From: Dunaliella salina | Lineage: Eukaryota > Chlorophyta > Chlorophyceae > Chlamydomonadales > Dunaliellaceae | DNA: 18,300 nucleotides | Assembly: GCA_002284615.2 (NCBI GenBank) | Contig: MU069475.1 | Coordinates: 18,470-36,769 of the forward strand | Direction: 5' to 3' | Shown: positions 7,853 through 16,981 of the stretch, piece by piece | Layout: every line of letters begins with the position of its first letter | Numbering within the stretch: the first letter of the stretch is position 1 | Notes under the pieces: generated by a model | Seen by the model: the letters and a program-made list of their open reading frames with translations, nothing else | What the model was told of the DNA's origin: nothing | The model's database searches: none | Made by a program: the position numbers and the translations under genes

Positions 7853-9151
7853 ATGGATATTATTCGCACAGCCGTCATCCCCAGCATTGCATATGCCTTT
7901 CCATTGACACCTTACTCTGAGAAGGACCTCACGGATTGGGACACATGTATCCTCAAGGTTATCAAAGAGAGGTACAATCTCTGGCACAGCACTGCCACAG
8001 CCATCCTACGGGAAAACAAAATGTATCATGGTCTTGGTTGTACATCCACTGCAGTAGAATATAATGCAAGATGCACAACGGCCCTCACCAGCAGCCTCAA
8101 TAACACCGGCAGGCACGGCAGGGTCACCAAGTCATTACTGGAATCTCAAATCCAAAAGCTGAGACACTTAGCAATCAGGAGCATCGACCCACCCCACGAA
8201 ACCTCCAACTTCAATCTTAAGCATTTCCCCTACATGCGTGTCAGGCAATACCTCTGCATCAACAACAGCGATCTTGACGTCTCCTATCAAGGGGCACCTT
8301 ACCTTCTCACCAGCATCACTCCCATAATAAAAGTCCTCTCCATACCAATGCAACCCACCCTTAAAACCTTATCCTGTCACTGCACTTATGCGCTCATGGA
8401 AATAGGCATAAACAGGCTCTCTGCTTTGATGAATAATAACCTCACACATATTATTGATGGGAACAAACTCACATCTCTGTTTGGGCGCAAAATACAGACC
8501 AAGTATATTGTAGCCTTGAATAGGCTCTCTCATACCCTCAACACCCACAATCTTACTGAGGACAGAACTGACCTCATCAGCACAATCATTCACAACCAAG
8601 ACAGCTCACCCAATAAAACCCCTGAATCACGCTGCATAAACAATGCAACATATGCAGAAATGATGAAAACAGAACATACACAAACAGGGTGGAATTGGTC
8701 AAAATTTTGCCTAGACCATGCTCCCCCAGGTCCCCCCAACTCCAACCCAGACAACGGGATACGTGCCCCAATCACACACACACTTCTAGATCCCAGAATT
8801 TATAGCAAACCCCTCTTTGATGCTGAGGATATGGAAGCAGAAAATGCTTCCCCAAGCAGCCATGAGAGCCCAACCCCAAACAGTCAACTACATGCAGAGG
8901 TGTACTCATACCAAGGCAGACGCACCCGCAAAAGAAACAATCCCACGTGGAGCAGCCGCAAACACAAGTACATAGTATACAACCCAATCAACCCTATACG
9001 ACACCCCACACACAGACCTCGTCCCCGGAGCCCTCTCAGACCCCACACCTTGGAAGCAGAAGGTCCAGAGGGAGCCGAGCCCCAACAACACTTTCTGACC
9101 CTGACCCATTATAACCCCTTGTCCCACACCTCCAAACACTTCAATCGCTGA
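7853..9151 (+). pseudogene. LINE RT thumb and long linker
   Basis: The longest open stretch of the element, 432 codons. It begins IIRTAVIPSIAYAFPLTPYS, the usual thumb box (TxxxPxxxYG-like) after an RT, followed by KVIKERYNLWHSTATAILRE. The rest has no domain I can name; it is Thr/Asn/Leu-rich. The last 100 residues are Pro/Arg/Ser-rich (RPRPRSPLRPHTLEAEGPEG) and probably disordered. Linkers of this sort separate RT from downstream modules in large LINEs. It stops at 9151, just as the chromo-like frame opens. Confidence 0.7.
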
Positions 9152-9443
9152 TTTCCCCCAATGGCTCTGGAATTATAAACAGAATAAGGCTTCTGCATTA
9201 AGTGCAGCTGATGCTAGCAACACCATCTTCCGCTATGACCATGTGATCCTAAAAATTTTGGGCTGGCAACAGAAATCCACTCAAGAAAAGCAGCAAAAAC
9301 AATACAAAGCACAATGGCACCCCGTCACCATTGAAAAATGGGCCTTGCTCATTTTCCAAAATGATGGGCTGAAAGTGGCCTCTTCACTGTACCAAGAAGA
9401 AGTAAAGCAGACCCGTGCTGCCAGCTCTGCTGGAGCCCATTAA
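9150..9443 (+). pseudogene. Chromo-like segment
   Basis: The frame from GAT 9150 reads DFPQWLWNYKQNKASAL, then IFRYDHVILKILGWQQKS, KQYKAQWHPVTIEKWALLIF and QNDGLKVA. The order (hydrophobic-VILKILG, a basic turn, YKxQW, xxxEKW, then a helix) resembles a chromodomain fold (VExIL, YLVKW, TWE, helix), which binds methylated histone tails. The match is by pattern only, and the aromatic cage is not clearly complete. Support comes from the PHD finger that follows within a few residues. It could instead be a family-specific linker. Confidence 0.35.
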
Positions 9444-9606
9444 GCAAAGAATACACCTTTGAAAGTCAAATCCATAAAGACATGCCCACCTGTGATACCT
9501 GCCCACGCACATACCACTGGGACTGCCTCATAGGTGTCAAAGTATGCTCCCATAATGACCGGGCACTGAGCAAACAAAATGAGCACTGGGACTGCCCTGC
9601 CTGCAC
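9416..9606 (+). pseudogene. PHD finger (C4HC3)
   Basis: In one frame the ligands are CQLC (9419-9430), 20 residues, CDTC, four residues, H, two residues, C (YHWDC), then 22 residues and CPAC ending at 9606. A Trp two residues before the last Cys pair (HWDCPAC) is the PHD hallmark. All eight ligands are in place, with spacing inside the usual range. PHD fingers read histone H3 tails. In a retrotransposon this would suggest chromatin targeting, which is inference. A frame change near 9440 separates it from the chromo-like frame. Confidence 0.75.
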
Positions 9607-9660
9607 ATCCCTGTCAGACTCCCAAACAGCGGAAAGGATCAACTTCTTGGAGACTGTGAA

Positions 9661-10260
9661 ATGATCTATGTAGAGTGGCATTCTAAATGGGAAGCTGAAG
9701 AAATGTTAAAAATACACCCAGACCTGGATGCTCATGTGCAAGCCTTTGACGCGGAGGAACGACCAGAGGTTGTAGAAGACCCCTTGGCTATTGATATGGA
9801 CCTGGACAATCTTGTCAACCAAGGCTTTGAAGGCAACCCTCAGAGCCTTTCTGACTCTTCGTGGATCTCAACTGCCGGTTGCGCCATTCGCAAAAATGTC
9901 ACCTTGACTTCCAACCTATCAAACCCCCCACCAGTTATCATACCAACATGGCAATGCGATATCATCATAAGAAGCGTTGACCTCATGTAGGAAAGCCTTC
10001 ACCCAGACACATCTGATGAGGTTGCCATGCCAGCTCAAATGCCAGAGGTAACCACCTCTGAATGCACCTGTGTCTACAATGCCAATGGCAAGTGCATGGG
10101 CATGCTCACTGTAGAAAGGTTCAGGACCCTGCTTGAAGCCTACAAAGCAGCCAAAAGAGCAGGCATCCATGCCACCATTAGCCCCCTGTCCACGATTCAG
10201 CAACTGAAATTATGGGTTTGCTCTCTTGCCAAGAGGCTCAACAAAAAAATCTTTTTCATC
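9661..10260 (+). pseudogene. Acidic linker, one in-frame TAG
   Basis: The frame reads IYVEWHSKWEAEEMLKIHPD, then an acidic run (EERPEVVEDPLAIDMDLDNL), and continues through a single TAG at 9988-9990 into ESLHPDTSDEVAMPAQMPEV. RFRTLLEAYKAAKRAGIHAT and LWVCSLAKRL follow. No domain is recognised. Reading moves to frame 0 around 10255-10300. Confidence 0.6.
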
Positions 10261-10261
10261 A

Positions 10262-10949
10262 GAGCAAAAAGGTTTTCAGTTCAAACTTGTTTATCACTCC
10301 CCCCCACAAACGATCAGCCCTGCAGAAGTGGTGCATGGTCTCAGTGGAGAGGTATTCCAGCCCTCTTGATTTTGGAAGTACCTACGACACCTATTTCAGT
10401 ACAAACTAACGAGACCAGGTCTTTGGGGCGCACACAGACGCCCTCTCTGTGCGCTACACTGGCTTCTCCTTCTGCCATCCCCCACATGATGATGAAGTAA
10501 TGTTGAAACTCCTGCGCCACGCAGTGCATTCCTCCCTCCAAAGCACAGATCCAGTCGCCACCTTCATGCTCCTGCCCCACTGGAGAGGCTTCAGCCGTAA
10601 CGCGTATATGAGCAGGTTGAAACAATACTTAGATACTGCAAAAGTTCTTGCCAAATTCCCTGCAAGGAAAATCCAATTTCAAGCACCACAACACTGGTTT
10701 TGTACCATACCCAACCCTACTCCACTTTCCTATCCTATGCAACTCATTGTTGTGTGGAACCTTAATGCCAGAGCAATGCTAGATAGCACAAACAAGGACT
10801 GGTTTCAGCTCCTCCAACATGATAAAGCAAGATGCTCCAGAAGCATGTCGGCTACCCCTAAATCCTTCAAATCCTGTCATGCCACTGCGTGTCCACCAAC
10901 ACCTTGCATCAAACACTTGAAAACAGAAATTCCAATCACTCCCCCCTGA
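10262..10949 (+). pseudogene. Rossmann methyltransferase-like segment, degenerate NPPY-type motif
   Basis: The frame, with one TAA at 10407-10409, reads KWCMVSVERYSSPLDFGSTY, then DQVFGAHTDALSVRYTGF and SFCHPPHDDEVMLKLL. ATFMLLPHWRGFSRNAYMSR and LAKFPARKIQFQAPQHWF follow, then PMQLIVVWN. The run of an SPLDF/FGA block, a hydrophobic strand ending in (N/H)PP(x), a helix, a strand with P-W, and later strands resembles N6-adenine methyltransferases of the PCIF1 or phage type, whose motif IV is NPPF/NPPY. Here it reads HPPH (10476-10487); both differences could be single-base changes. No SAM-binding motif is certain. The call is by pattern and needs a profile search. Confidence 0.4.
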
Positions 10950-11330
10950 CGTTCATATCTGCTCACACAAGTGCCCTCAGGCAAGGGCAGCCTTCACCCC
11001 TGCCAACAAAAAAAGGTGTTCACACCTAAAGTCAGAAAACGAAGGGATATCACCTACACTGACGGCAGTGCTATTAAACAGAGATGACAACCCCCCACCA
11101 CTTTCTGGCTCAGGTGTTTACAAACCGGGAAGGGACACCCACGTAAGTTCTGTTTGAGGCATATCCAAGGAGACGTCCTTAAAATGATTTCAACGCTCAT
11201 TAGAGACTTCCATACCAAAATTCGTATTTACAAAGTGAAGTCCCATGCTGGCATCGCTGGAAATGAATGTGCAGATGCCAATGCAAAGCATCAGGCAAAG
11301 CAAGCCCAGAACCGTGTGACAGGCACCAAG
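10950..11330 (+). pseudogene. RNase H domain with internal deletion
   Basis: RRDITYTDGSAIK at about 11034-11078 holds the first catalytic Asp box (TYTDGS at 11052-11069). Another frame continues DDNPPPLSGSGVYKPGRD (strands 2-3). The RAEL and TDS boxes carrying the next catalytic Glu and Asp are missing. Reading resumes near 11154 at RHIQGDVLKMISTLIRDFHT and ends in KVKSHAGIAGNECAD (about 11235-11279), with the His and last Asp. Roughly 50 residues appear deleted near 11150. RNase H in LINEs removes the RNA strand after first-strand synthesis. Confidence 0.85.
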
Positions 11331-11640
11331 ATTCCTGGTGCAGGTCCTGGTGGAAATCCATTTACAAATATTTTCTGCTTAGACAAGGAAGAAAGAGTGC
11401 ATGCTGCAGGCACATCTACGGGTTCACCACCCACCCACAAGCTCACCTATCTCCCCAGTCTTCGAGATGCTCTCAAATCCCACATGCATTCTAAACACAA
11501 GCTTGAAAATGCCAATACCAAAACCGGTTACTACTCTTACTATCAAAGCTTAACACCGCCAGTAGACAAGAATTTTCGAAAATCAGCAATGCTTTCAGAA
11601 ATATGCCCAAAATATCTGTACCCATGAAACGTACCATCCT
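11331..11640 (+). pseudogene. LINE segment between RNase H and zinc knuckle
   Basis: A continuation of the RNase H frame: NRVTGTKIPGAGPGGNPFTN, then LTYLPSLRDALKSHMHSKHK and GYYSYYQSLTPPVDKN. It ends at a stop at 11625-11627, while the next frame has opened from 11603 (KRTILQYRTGTLYNQK). The junction is a simple frameshift inside a conserved stretch. Confidence 0.6.
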
Positions 11641-12514
11641 GCAGTACCGCACAGGCACCCTCTACAACCAAAAACACTCAGTACATTTTAAAAGGTCAAC
11701 TGATCCATCTTGCCCCCTCCCAGGCTGCCATCACTTGGACAGCGCACTACACATGCTCTCAGGCTGCCAAAACCATATCATCTCCAACATAAAAACTGAA
11801 CGCCATAAAATTGCAGGCAGAATGATTACTAAAGCCGTCAGCAAATGCCCTGTAGGGGCAGGCCTAGTATACACAGACATAGGAAGCGATTTTAAGCTTG
11901 CTCAACACAACCTCCAATTCCCTGCACATGCCTTCATGAAAACTGTACCTGCTTACTTCCTCCCTTGTAACCTTCCAGAGAGAAAAGGGCTCAACTCCAG
12001 TCGACCAGATGCTGTTTTGGTCACCCCTTTTAATGCCAATCATACTTCAAACGGTGTTTCTCCTACCCATTCCCATCACGCTTTGTGCAGCTCCCCACGG
12101 AGGACCACCAGAACTAGCCGCATGAGGCAACCCCATGAACTTAATGTGAATGAATGCCATGTGCACCTCATAGAAATTAAGCTCTGTGAAGACACAAGGC
12201 CAGGGCATCAGTTGAACGCGGCGAAGCAGCAGCATGCAGACCTTTGTAAACTTATTGACGCTAGAGCTGTTACAATTCACCCTATTCTCCTGGGTGTAGG
12301 TGGAACTATTTACACTGAGCATACCCTGGAGCAATTCAAACATCTAGGATTGGATCACCAGCATGCCACAAAGCTTACTCAACAACTTCATGCCCATTCT
12401 GTTCAATTTGCCCGCAAACTAGCCTCCACACGCTGCACTATTGAAAACAAGAACACTTCCCAAAGCCAGGTTCTAGAGCCAGGTGCTTCTAGAAACCCTC
12501 CAGATCCACATTAG
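11641..12514 (+). pseudogene. CCHC knuckle and PD-(D/E)XK (restriction-like) endonuclease
   Basis: It starts ILQYRTGTLYNQKHSVHFKR, then CPLPGCHHLDSALHMLSGC (about 11711-11768), the C-x(3-4)-C-x(7-8)-H-x4-C knuckle that precedes the restriction-like endonuclease of R2-type LINEs. SSRPDAVLV (about 11997-12022) gives the PD, and HLIEIKLCEDTRPGHQLNAA gives the ExK (GAA-ATT-AAG at 12173-12181). QQHADLCKLIDARAVTIHPI and LLGVGGTIY follow, suiting the closing helix and strand of the fold. This C-terminal 300-codon frame has no internal stop. In R2-like elements this enzyme nicks the target. The two acidic residues lie further apart than in R2, so the subfamily is uncertain. Confidence 0.65.
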
Positions 12515-12640
12515 CTTTCTCTTTTTCATACCTCGTGACGAAGGGGGCACACGGCTCTTTTTCGAGCCAATGTGTCTCCTTTTCCTTAATTGATGTAGGG
12601 AGAGTCTCTCTGCCTACGTAGTTTCTTTTTTTCTTTTTGT
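12515..12640 (+). mobile_element. 3' UTR and pyrimidine-rich end of the large LINE
   Basis: After the TAG at 12512-12514 come about 120 bases that end in a T-rich tract (12622-12645). The last part (ATTGATGTAGGG at 12589-12600, then CTCTGCCTACGTAG and a pyrimidine run) is repeated at 14351 and 18179. The part before it (GAAGGGGGCACACGGC near 12539) is echoed near 18120. This is therefore the element's terminal sequence. The exact end is uncertain. Confidence 0.6.
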
Positions 12641-12990
12641 TTTTAAAAATGTAGATCAACTCACAGTTGTACCTAATTGTATGGGTAGCCAAAATTGCGT
12701 TGGTGAGAAAGAAGATAGGGAAGCAAAATGACACACTGAAAGATCACGAGCACATAACAAAATCGTGCAACCAATTCGATAGGAAGAGAAGGGAATATAG
12801 TCCTCTTTACAGCCAGATATAAATCCTCGCAATTGAGAGCAAATTAGTTAAAGCGAGACTGTACTGCAGAGAGCAGCTTCACAACATCTCCAAGCTGGCC
12901 CCGCAGACCACCCAGCTCTTGCTTCAGGGCTCCTGGTTTTGCAGGAAACAGATTGCAATTGCATGAATATAGAATGCTGAGCCTTGTGCT
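12641..12990. other. Interval between LINE end and host gene stop; host 3' UTR
   Basis: No frame of note. The right part (about 12800-12990) must hold the 3' UTR of the minus-strand gene that stops at 12991. On the minus strand a TGTAA box lies at 12811-12807, some 180 bases after the stop. Nothing else is recognised. Confidence 0.45.
12807..12811 (-). terminator. Possible TGTAA polyadenylation signal
   Basis: TGTAA on the minus strand (in GGCTGTAAAGAGG) downstream of the TAA stop at 12993-12991. TGTAA is the usual poly(A) signal of chlorophyte algae. A five-base match is common by chance, so this rests on position. Confidence 0.3.
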
Positions 12991-15900
12991 TTAGTGAGAC
13001 CGGTCGCCAGCTTGCAAGTGCGGAACCCTTCCCTTCATGCACCCAGCTTTCCTGCGCAGTCTGTTCTTTGCTAACTTAAGTGCGCTGACATGAAGTGTAA
13101 AGACATCAAACCAAGCAGTGCTTGTCGTTGCAGAAGTGTAGATTTTTTTACGAAAAATACATTTAATTGCATGAGCAGCTATGTTTTCTGCAAATGCATG
13201 AAGGCAGACTTTTTGTTTGCTGAAGAAAAAGCCAGTAAGCAACCAAGCTTGCATGGCAAATACACAAGCATGAAAGGGAAAGCTTGCCTGTGTTCAAGTT
13301 GTTCATCCTTTCAGCAGTCTTGGTCAGGGTGCTGGACCATATGTTTGCATTTTCTCTGGGTGACGCCTGCAAGAGCATGGGGACACCAAGCTTGTACCCA
13401 GGCAAAAGAATTATACACTTTGATGGAGAATGCTGGTGCTTATAAATAAGCGGAGACAATTTGGGAACTAGGCAGAGGCTGCTCAATCCGTGGATTTGCT
13501 GTAAAGGCCAACAAAGCACTATGAACAGCTGGTGGTAAGCATGTAGGACTTAGGTAGATGTAAGGCGATAATGTAGGCAGCTTGCCAACAGCCATTTTCT
13601 GAAACAAGTGTTGCCTCTGTCATTTGCATACCGACAGCCAAGCCAGGGACGCAGAGGAAAAACTCACCCTGGAGCTAAGGACATTGTTCCATGCCTGCCG
13701 AACAGAAAGTGTCCAACCATATGGACCTGTACATGGCATGTTCATAGAAGCAGCAGCAATGAGCTCTTGGGCAGCAATGAACACAAAAAAAAGCATGCAA
13801 CATGCTTTGGGATGCGTAAAGGATCAAACATCGCTGTTTGAAAAGTTACCCAACCTGATAGTCAGGGTGACCAAATGGGCATAGGCAAGCAAAATAATGA
13901 TGGTCCTCAACGAGCATACTAGGCCTAGATTGCTGATGATGAAATTATAGATCTGGACTAGATTAAAAAAGCTTGAGCCAAGTACTGACTCATGATCAAG
14001 CTATCTGATCACAGGAAGACGCGCCAGCCCATCTGGTCGCAGCTGAACATGAATACTGACCTGTGATCAGACCAAGCCCAGCGGTAAAGAGCAGCCCACT
14101 GAAGGCACCAATGGCAAGGCCCCCAAACACCCTGCGTGGACAAGAGAATTCATTCTGGCTTGTCAGCACCCCAGGCCGGTGAGGAAGAATTGACCAGGGA
14201 TGCAGGCTCCCATTCAACCAAAGGGGGCAAATGCGCTAAGTCAATACAAACACACGCTGCAATTGGATGGAGTTTTGGAAAATGAATTTTCCAGTGCTTG
14301 AATCCTTGAAAGGTGCCCAACAAGTCGTGAACTCATGCTCATAGACATAGATTGATCAGGGGGAGCTCTCTCTGCCTATGCAATTTCCTTTTTTGTCCCT
14401 TTATAGGCTGAATGTGCAGCGAGCATCAATTAGACAGATTGAGCTGACTGCCTAGTTTGCTGCACATCTAAGTACAGGGCCTTGATCGCTGGTGCAGTCT
14501 TTTGAAAAGCCACACTTTTCCCAGTGGCCAACACATTCTTCTCCAAACAACGCCAAGATTGAAATCTCAGACTTTGTGGCGAAGCAGGCTCAAAAGGCAT
14601 GCATATGCTCCTTACAGAGTGATTTAGCGCTTGAGGTGCAGATTTGAGAGAGCCCAGCTTGCTTTTGCATCACAAATCCTCCGTTTACAGGTGTGCTCAC
14701 AGCGCGCCACTTACGTGAAGCAGATGGCTGAAGTAAGGAAAAAGGAGGCCGCCGCAACATTGAGTGCAGCTGCTTCCTCCTGTGTGGACAATGACAGCAG
14801 GGATCCAGTTGGATGCGACTTTTCTTTCCGCTTGCCATCAGTGGATGTACACATTTTGGATTGCAATGACACCAGGGACCCATTTAGATGATTGAGGATT
14901 GAAGAGTCTGTACTACCAGGGCAAGAGAAAAAAAATTCAGCCAGCAGAAGCCATGTCCTTAGAGCTTGTCTGTGAAGCTGACAGCCTCAAAGCTGTGTGT
15001 GTGTTTGGGTCTGACCGGCTCCTAAATTCCATGATCAAGCACACACAAAAAATAGAAACTACCGGTCCTTGGTTTCCATGCAGGCAGCAAGAGAAACTCA
15101 CTTGTGACAAGCCTGATGTCTTCAGCATGTTGTTCAATGAGGCTGGGACGGTGGCATTTTTGGTGTCCAGAAGGCTGCGAGGAGGACAATGTCGGGTCAT
15201 GAGAAGGATAAATGAAGGGAGACTCAACCTGCTATCATGCAGGCTTTATTCGCGTTCATCTGGTAGCCTAGGTGAGAACTTCCAGTGTCCAAAAGTCCTA
15301 TTTGCTTGATTAAATCCTTCCATCCAGATCATTGCTCATGAGTGAAGAGGTCCTATTGCTGCTCAGGCATCCACCACCAGCAGCAGCAACGACACTTACA
15401 AAGCCCCAGTGGTGAACGGCATGTCTGAGTCGAGTATGTCAGACACAGAAGGCACGCCATCTCCACTGCCGCCAATCACACCAAACAAGTTTGTGCCCAT
15501 GTCGCCGTCGACGTTGTTACCAAAATTGCCATTTCTGAGGTCGGAAGATTGAATGTTTTCGACCACATCTTGGATCAAGTCACCTGCATTTTTCGGGAAG
15601 GTACGTTGCACAAAATGTGTCATTTATATGCCAAGATGCGTAAGGATGTGAGAGGATAACATAGGCATGCATGTCCTACTCCTGCTGCGCTCCTCAAGCC
15701 TGCACCTTGACTTGACAAATATCCCCTCAAGTGCCCAAATGCACACTTTTTTGTGCTCACCAAAACTGCCTTCTTGGTTCAAGCGGCGCGAAGCGCTGAC
15801 GCTGGGAGAAAGGCTCTGGATGATGTCATTGAGCTTGAGAAGGGAGGCACGTGCCTCGAGCTGAGAATTGTCCTGCGCACCCTGTGACAGTGCGAGGCAT

Positions 15901-16428
15901 TTGAGATCTGTCATGAGGTTATGTGGCTCCAGAAAGCAAGCTACACTCCATGTTCCAATTGCTTTCCCAGATATGTTGTAACAGATATACAAGGCTTACG
16001 GTGGCCTTGTGCTAAATCCCGGGCTCTGCCTTTTCACAAGTGTTACATATGTTTATAGTAGGTAGGATGACTCATGATAGCTTCAGCGCGCGCTAGCGCC
16101 ACCAAAAACCACGGCATGGCACAAGCATGTTGCCTTGGAAGAGTCTGTGATGATGAACGAGGGCATGCAAAAGATCTGCTTCTGCATGCGTGCATAGTAC
16201 CATCCCTACATCTCGTAACTTGCCTGTTCACCAGGTCCTTCGGTGTTCTCCAACACGTGCTCTGCAAATGCAGGCTGCGAAAGGGGGGGAGGGGGGAAGG
16301 GCAGGGTGGCACCATATTATGGAATCAAAAGCTCTTCTTGACAGCAAGAGGTGTGGAAGACTCACCGATGGGGTGAGGGCAACCAAGGCGAATATGCAAG
16401 CAATTTTGAGCATGCCTCGGGTTCGCAT
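12991..16428 (-). CDS. Ten-exon host gene, 326-residue secretory-pathway or lumenal membrane protein, family unknown
   Basis: Exons on the minus strand: 16428-16366, 16274-16232, 15907-15761, 15583-15400, 15174-15102, 14779-14715, 14131-14061, 13726-13668, 13366-13288 and 13187-12991. Together they are 981 nt, every phase agrees, and the frame has no stop before TAA. Donors are mostly GTGAG or GTAAG; intron 9 uses GC. Acceptors end in CAG, with a long C/T tract before exon 2. The start ATG has A at -3 and no in-frame ATG upstream. Protein: hydrophobic signal (about 6-20) with a PAFA-EH cleavage site at 22-27; polar helices, 37-84; acidic Gly/Asn/Ser-rich part, 86-145 (VIGGSGDGVPSVSDILDSD); NATV sequon near 152; hydrophobic hairpin, about 175-216, with a glycine zipper (VFGGLAIGAFSGLLF); then a basic tail (KLAKNRLRRKAG). 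No family is recognised. Exon 2's acceptor and exon 10 are the least certain. Confidence 0.8.
14132..14714 (-). other. Intron 6 of the host gene, with a LINE-tail insertion
   Basis: At 583 bases this is the longest intron of the gene; the others are about 90-335. It contains a copy of the LINE terminal sequence at 14351-14396, which probably accounts for part of the extra length. No coding potential is seen in it. Confidence 0.65.
14351..14396 (+). repeat. LINE/SINE tail copy in intron 6
   Basis: ATTGATCAGGGGGAGCTCTC, then TCTGCCTATGCAATTTCC and a T run. It aligns with 12589-12638 (ATTGATGTAGGGAGAG, CTCTGCCTACGTAGTTTC, T run). The similarity does not extend far 5', so this is a very short truncated copy or the end of a SINE. 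Confidence 0.6.
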
Positions 16429-16650
16429 CTTGCGCCTCGTAACTTTGGGCACAACAGGAGTTTGCTGTTTTTGGAATTTGTGTTGGTGTTGGAGTTTTGA
16501 TGCCAACTTGCCTCGTCGCGATCCCAAATAAACGGTCTTTCTTGGACTGCCCAGTGGTAGGTTCTTTTGTACAATATGAGTTTACGAGAAACTAAAGAGA
16601 AACATAATTTTTAATTGACTTCTCGGGTCGCCTCCCCTTCCTCCGAGATG
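16429..16650. promoter_or_regulatory. Shared upstream region of two divergent genes
   Basis: This interval lies upstream of the minus-strand ATG (16428) and ahead of the plus-strand exons. It contains a purine-run and an AT-rich block (near 16590-16612) but no clear TATA box. A bidirectional promoter is inferred from layout only. Confidence 0.3.
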
Positions 16651-16831
16651 GCACAAGTGCGACCTATCCACTTCGTATTTATGTACCTCATCCTATCGAC
16701 AACAAAGGTGAGATTTAGGAGAGCAAGAGCTCGCTTCTATTTTTGGCACAGCAGGACCTGTAGCGCCAGCAAGACCTGCCCACTTCAACCCATACACAGC
16801 CAAATTGGGTCTGATGAGAGGGTGTGTGTGG
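16604..16831 (+). CDS. Tentative 5' exons of the divergent plus-strand gene
   Basis: Two possible exons: one ending at 16707 (AAAG before GTGAGA) and one from 16752 (after TTTTTGGCACAG) to 16821 (before GTGTGTG). One frame across them is phase-compatible at the first junction (DGTSATYPLRIYVPHPIDNK, then AGPVAPARPAHFNPYTAKLG). It does not join in frame to the exon at 16982, and no acceptor lies upstream of the first piece. An alternative start, ATG at 16648, gives a short signal-like peptide (MAQVRPIHFVFMYLILSTTK). The true structure here is unresolved. Confidence 0.25.
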
Positions 16832-16981
16832 CTAGGAACGTGGGGGAAGAGCCTCGTGGGGAGGGGTCCGACGAGGCAGAATGCAACACAACCTGCTTCC
16901 ATCACCAAATCTGTTCAGCCCCTTGTGGCTCGCCTTGGGGACAACGAGTTGTCCAAACACCGCTCACCTCTGTGCCTGCAG

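Larger units (their letters stand above)
5900..12640 (+). mobile_element. Large decayed LINE with RT, PHD, methyltransferase-like, RNase H and PD-(D/E)XK parts (Dualen-like)
   Basis: About 6.4 kb without the nested copy at 6331-6660. Pieces in frames 0, 2, 0, 2, 1, 0 and 2 follow one another on the plus strand without overlap of function. The order is APE remnant, RT, linker, chromo-like, PHD, linker, methyltransferase-like, RNase H, CCHC, PD-(D/E)XK, then a 3' UTR ending in a pyrimidine run near 12640. LINEs with both APE and restriction-like endonucleases plus RNase H are known as Dualen/RandI in Chlamydomonas, so that clade is the closest precedent I know. Placement in it is inferred from domain order, not from a search. 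At least five frameshifts, four in-frame stops, a deletion in RNase H and loss of most of the 5' part show it is inactive. It could also be a chimera of two elements, but the uniform decay and tight junctions argue for one. Confidence 0.7.

Noticed and set aside
14899..15309. A 136-codon plus-strand frame (QPAEAMSLELVCEADSLKAV)
   Set aside because: It overlaps exon 5 and its flanking introns on the other strand, which fit a phased gene; it has no splice-consistent partners of its own.
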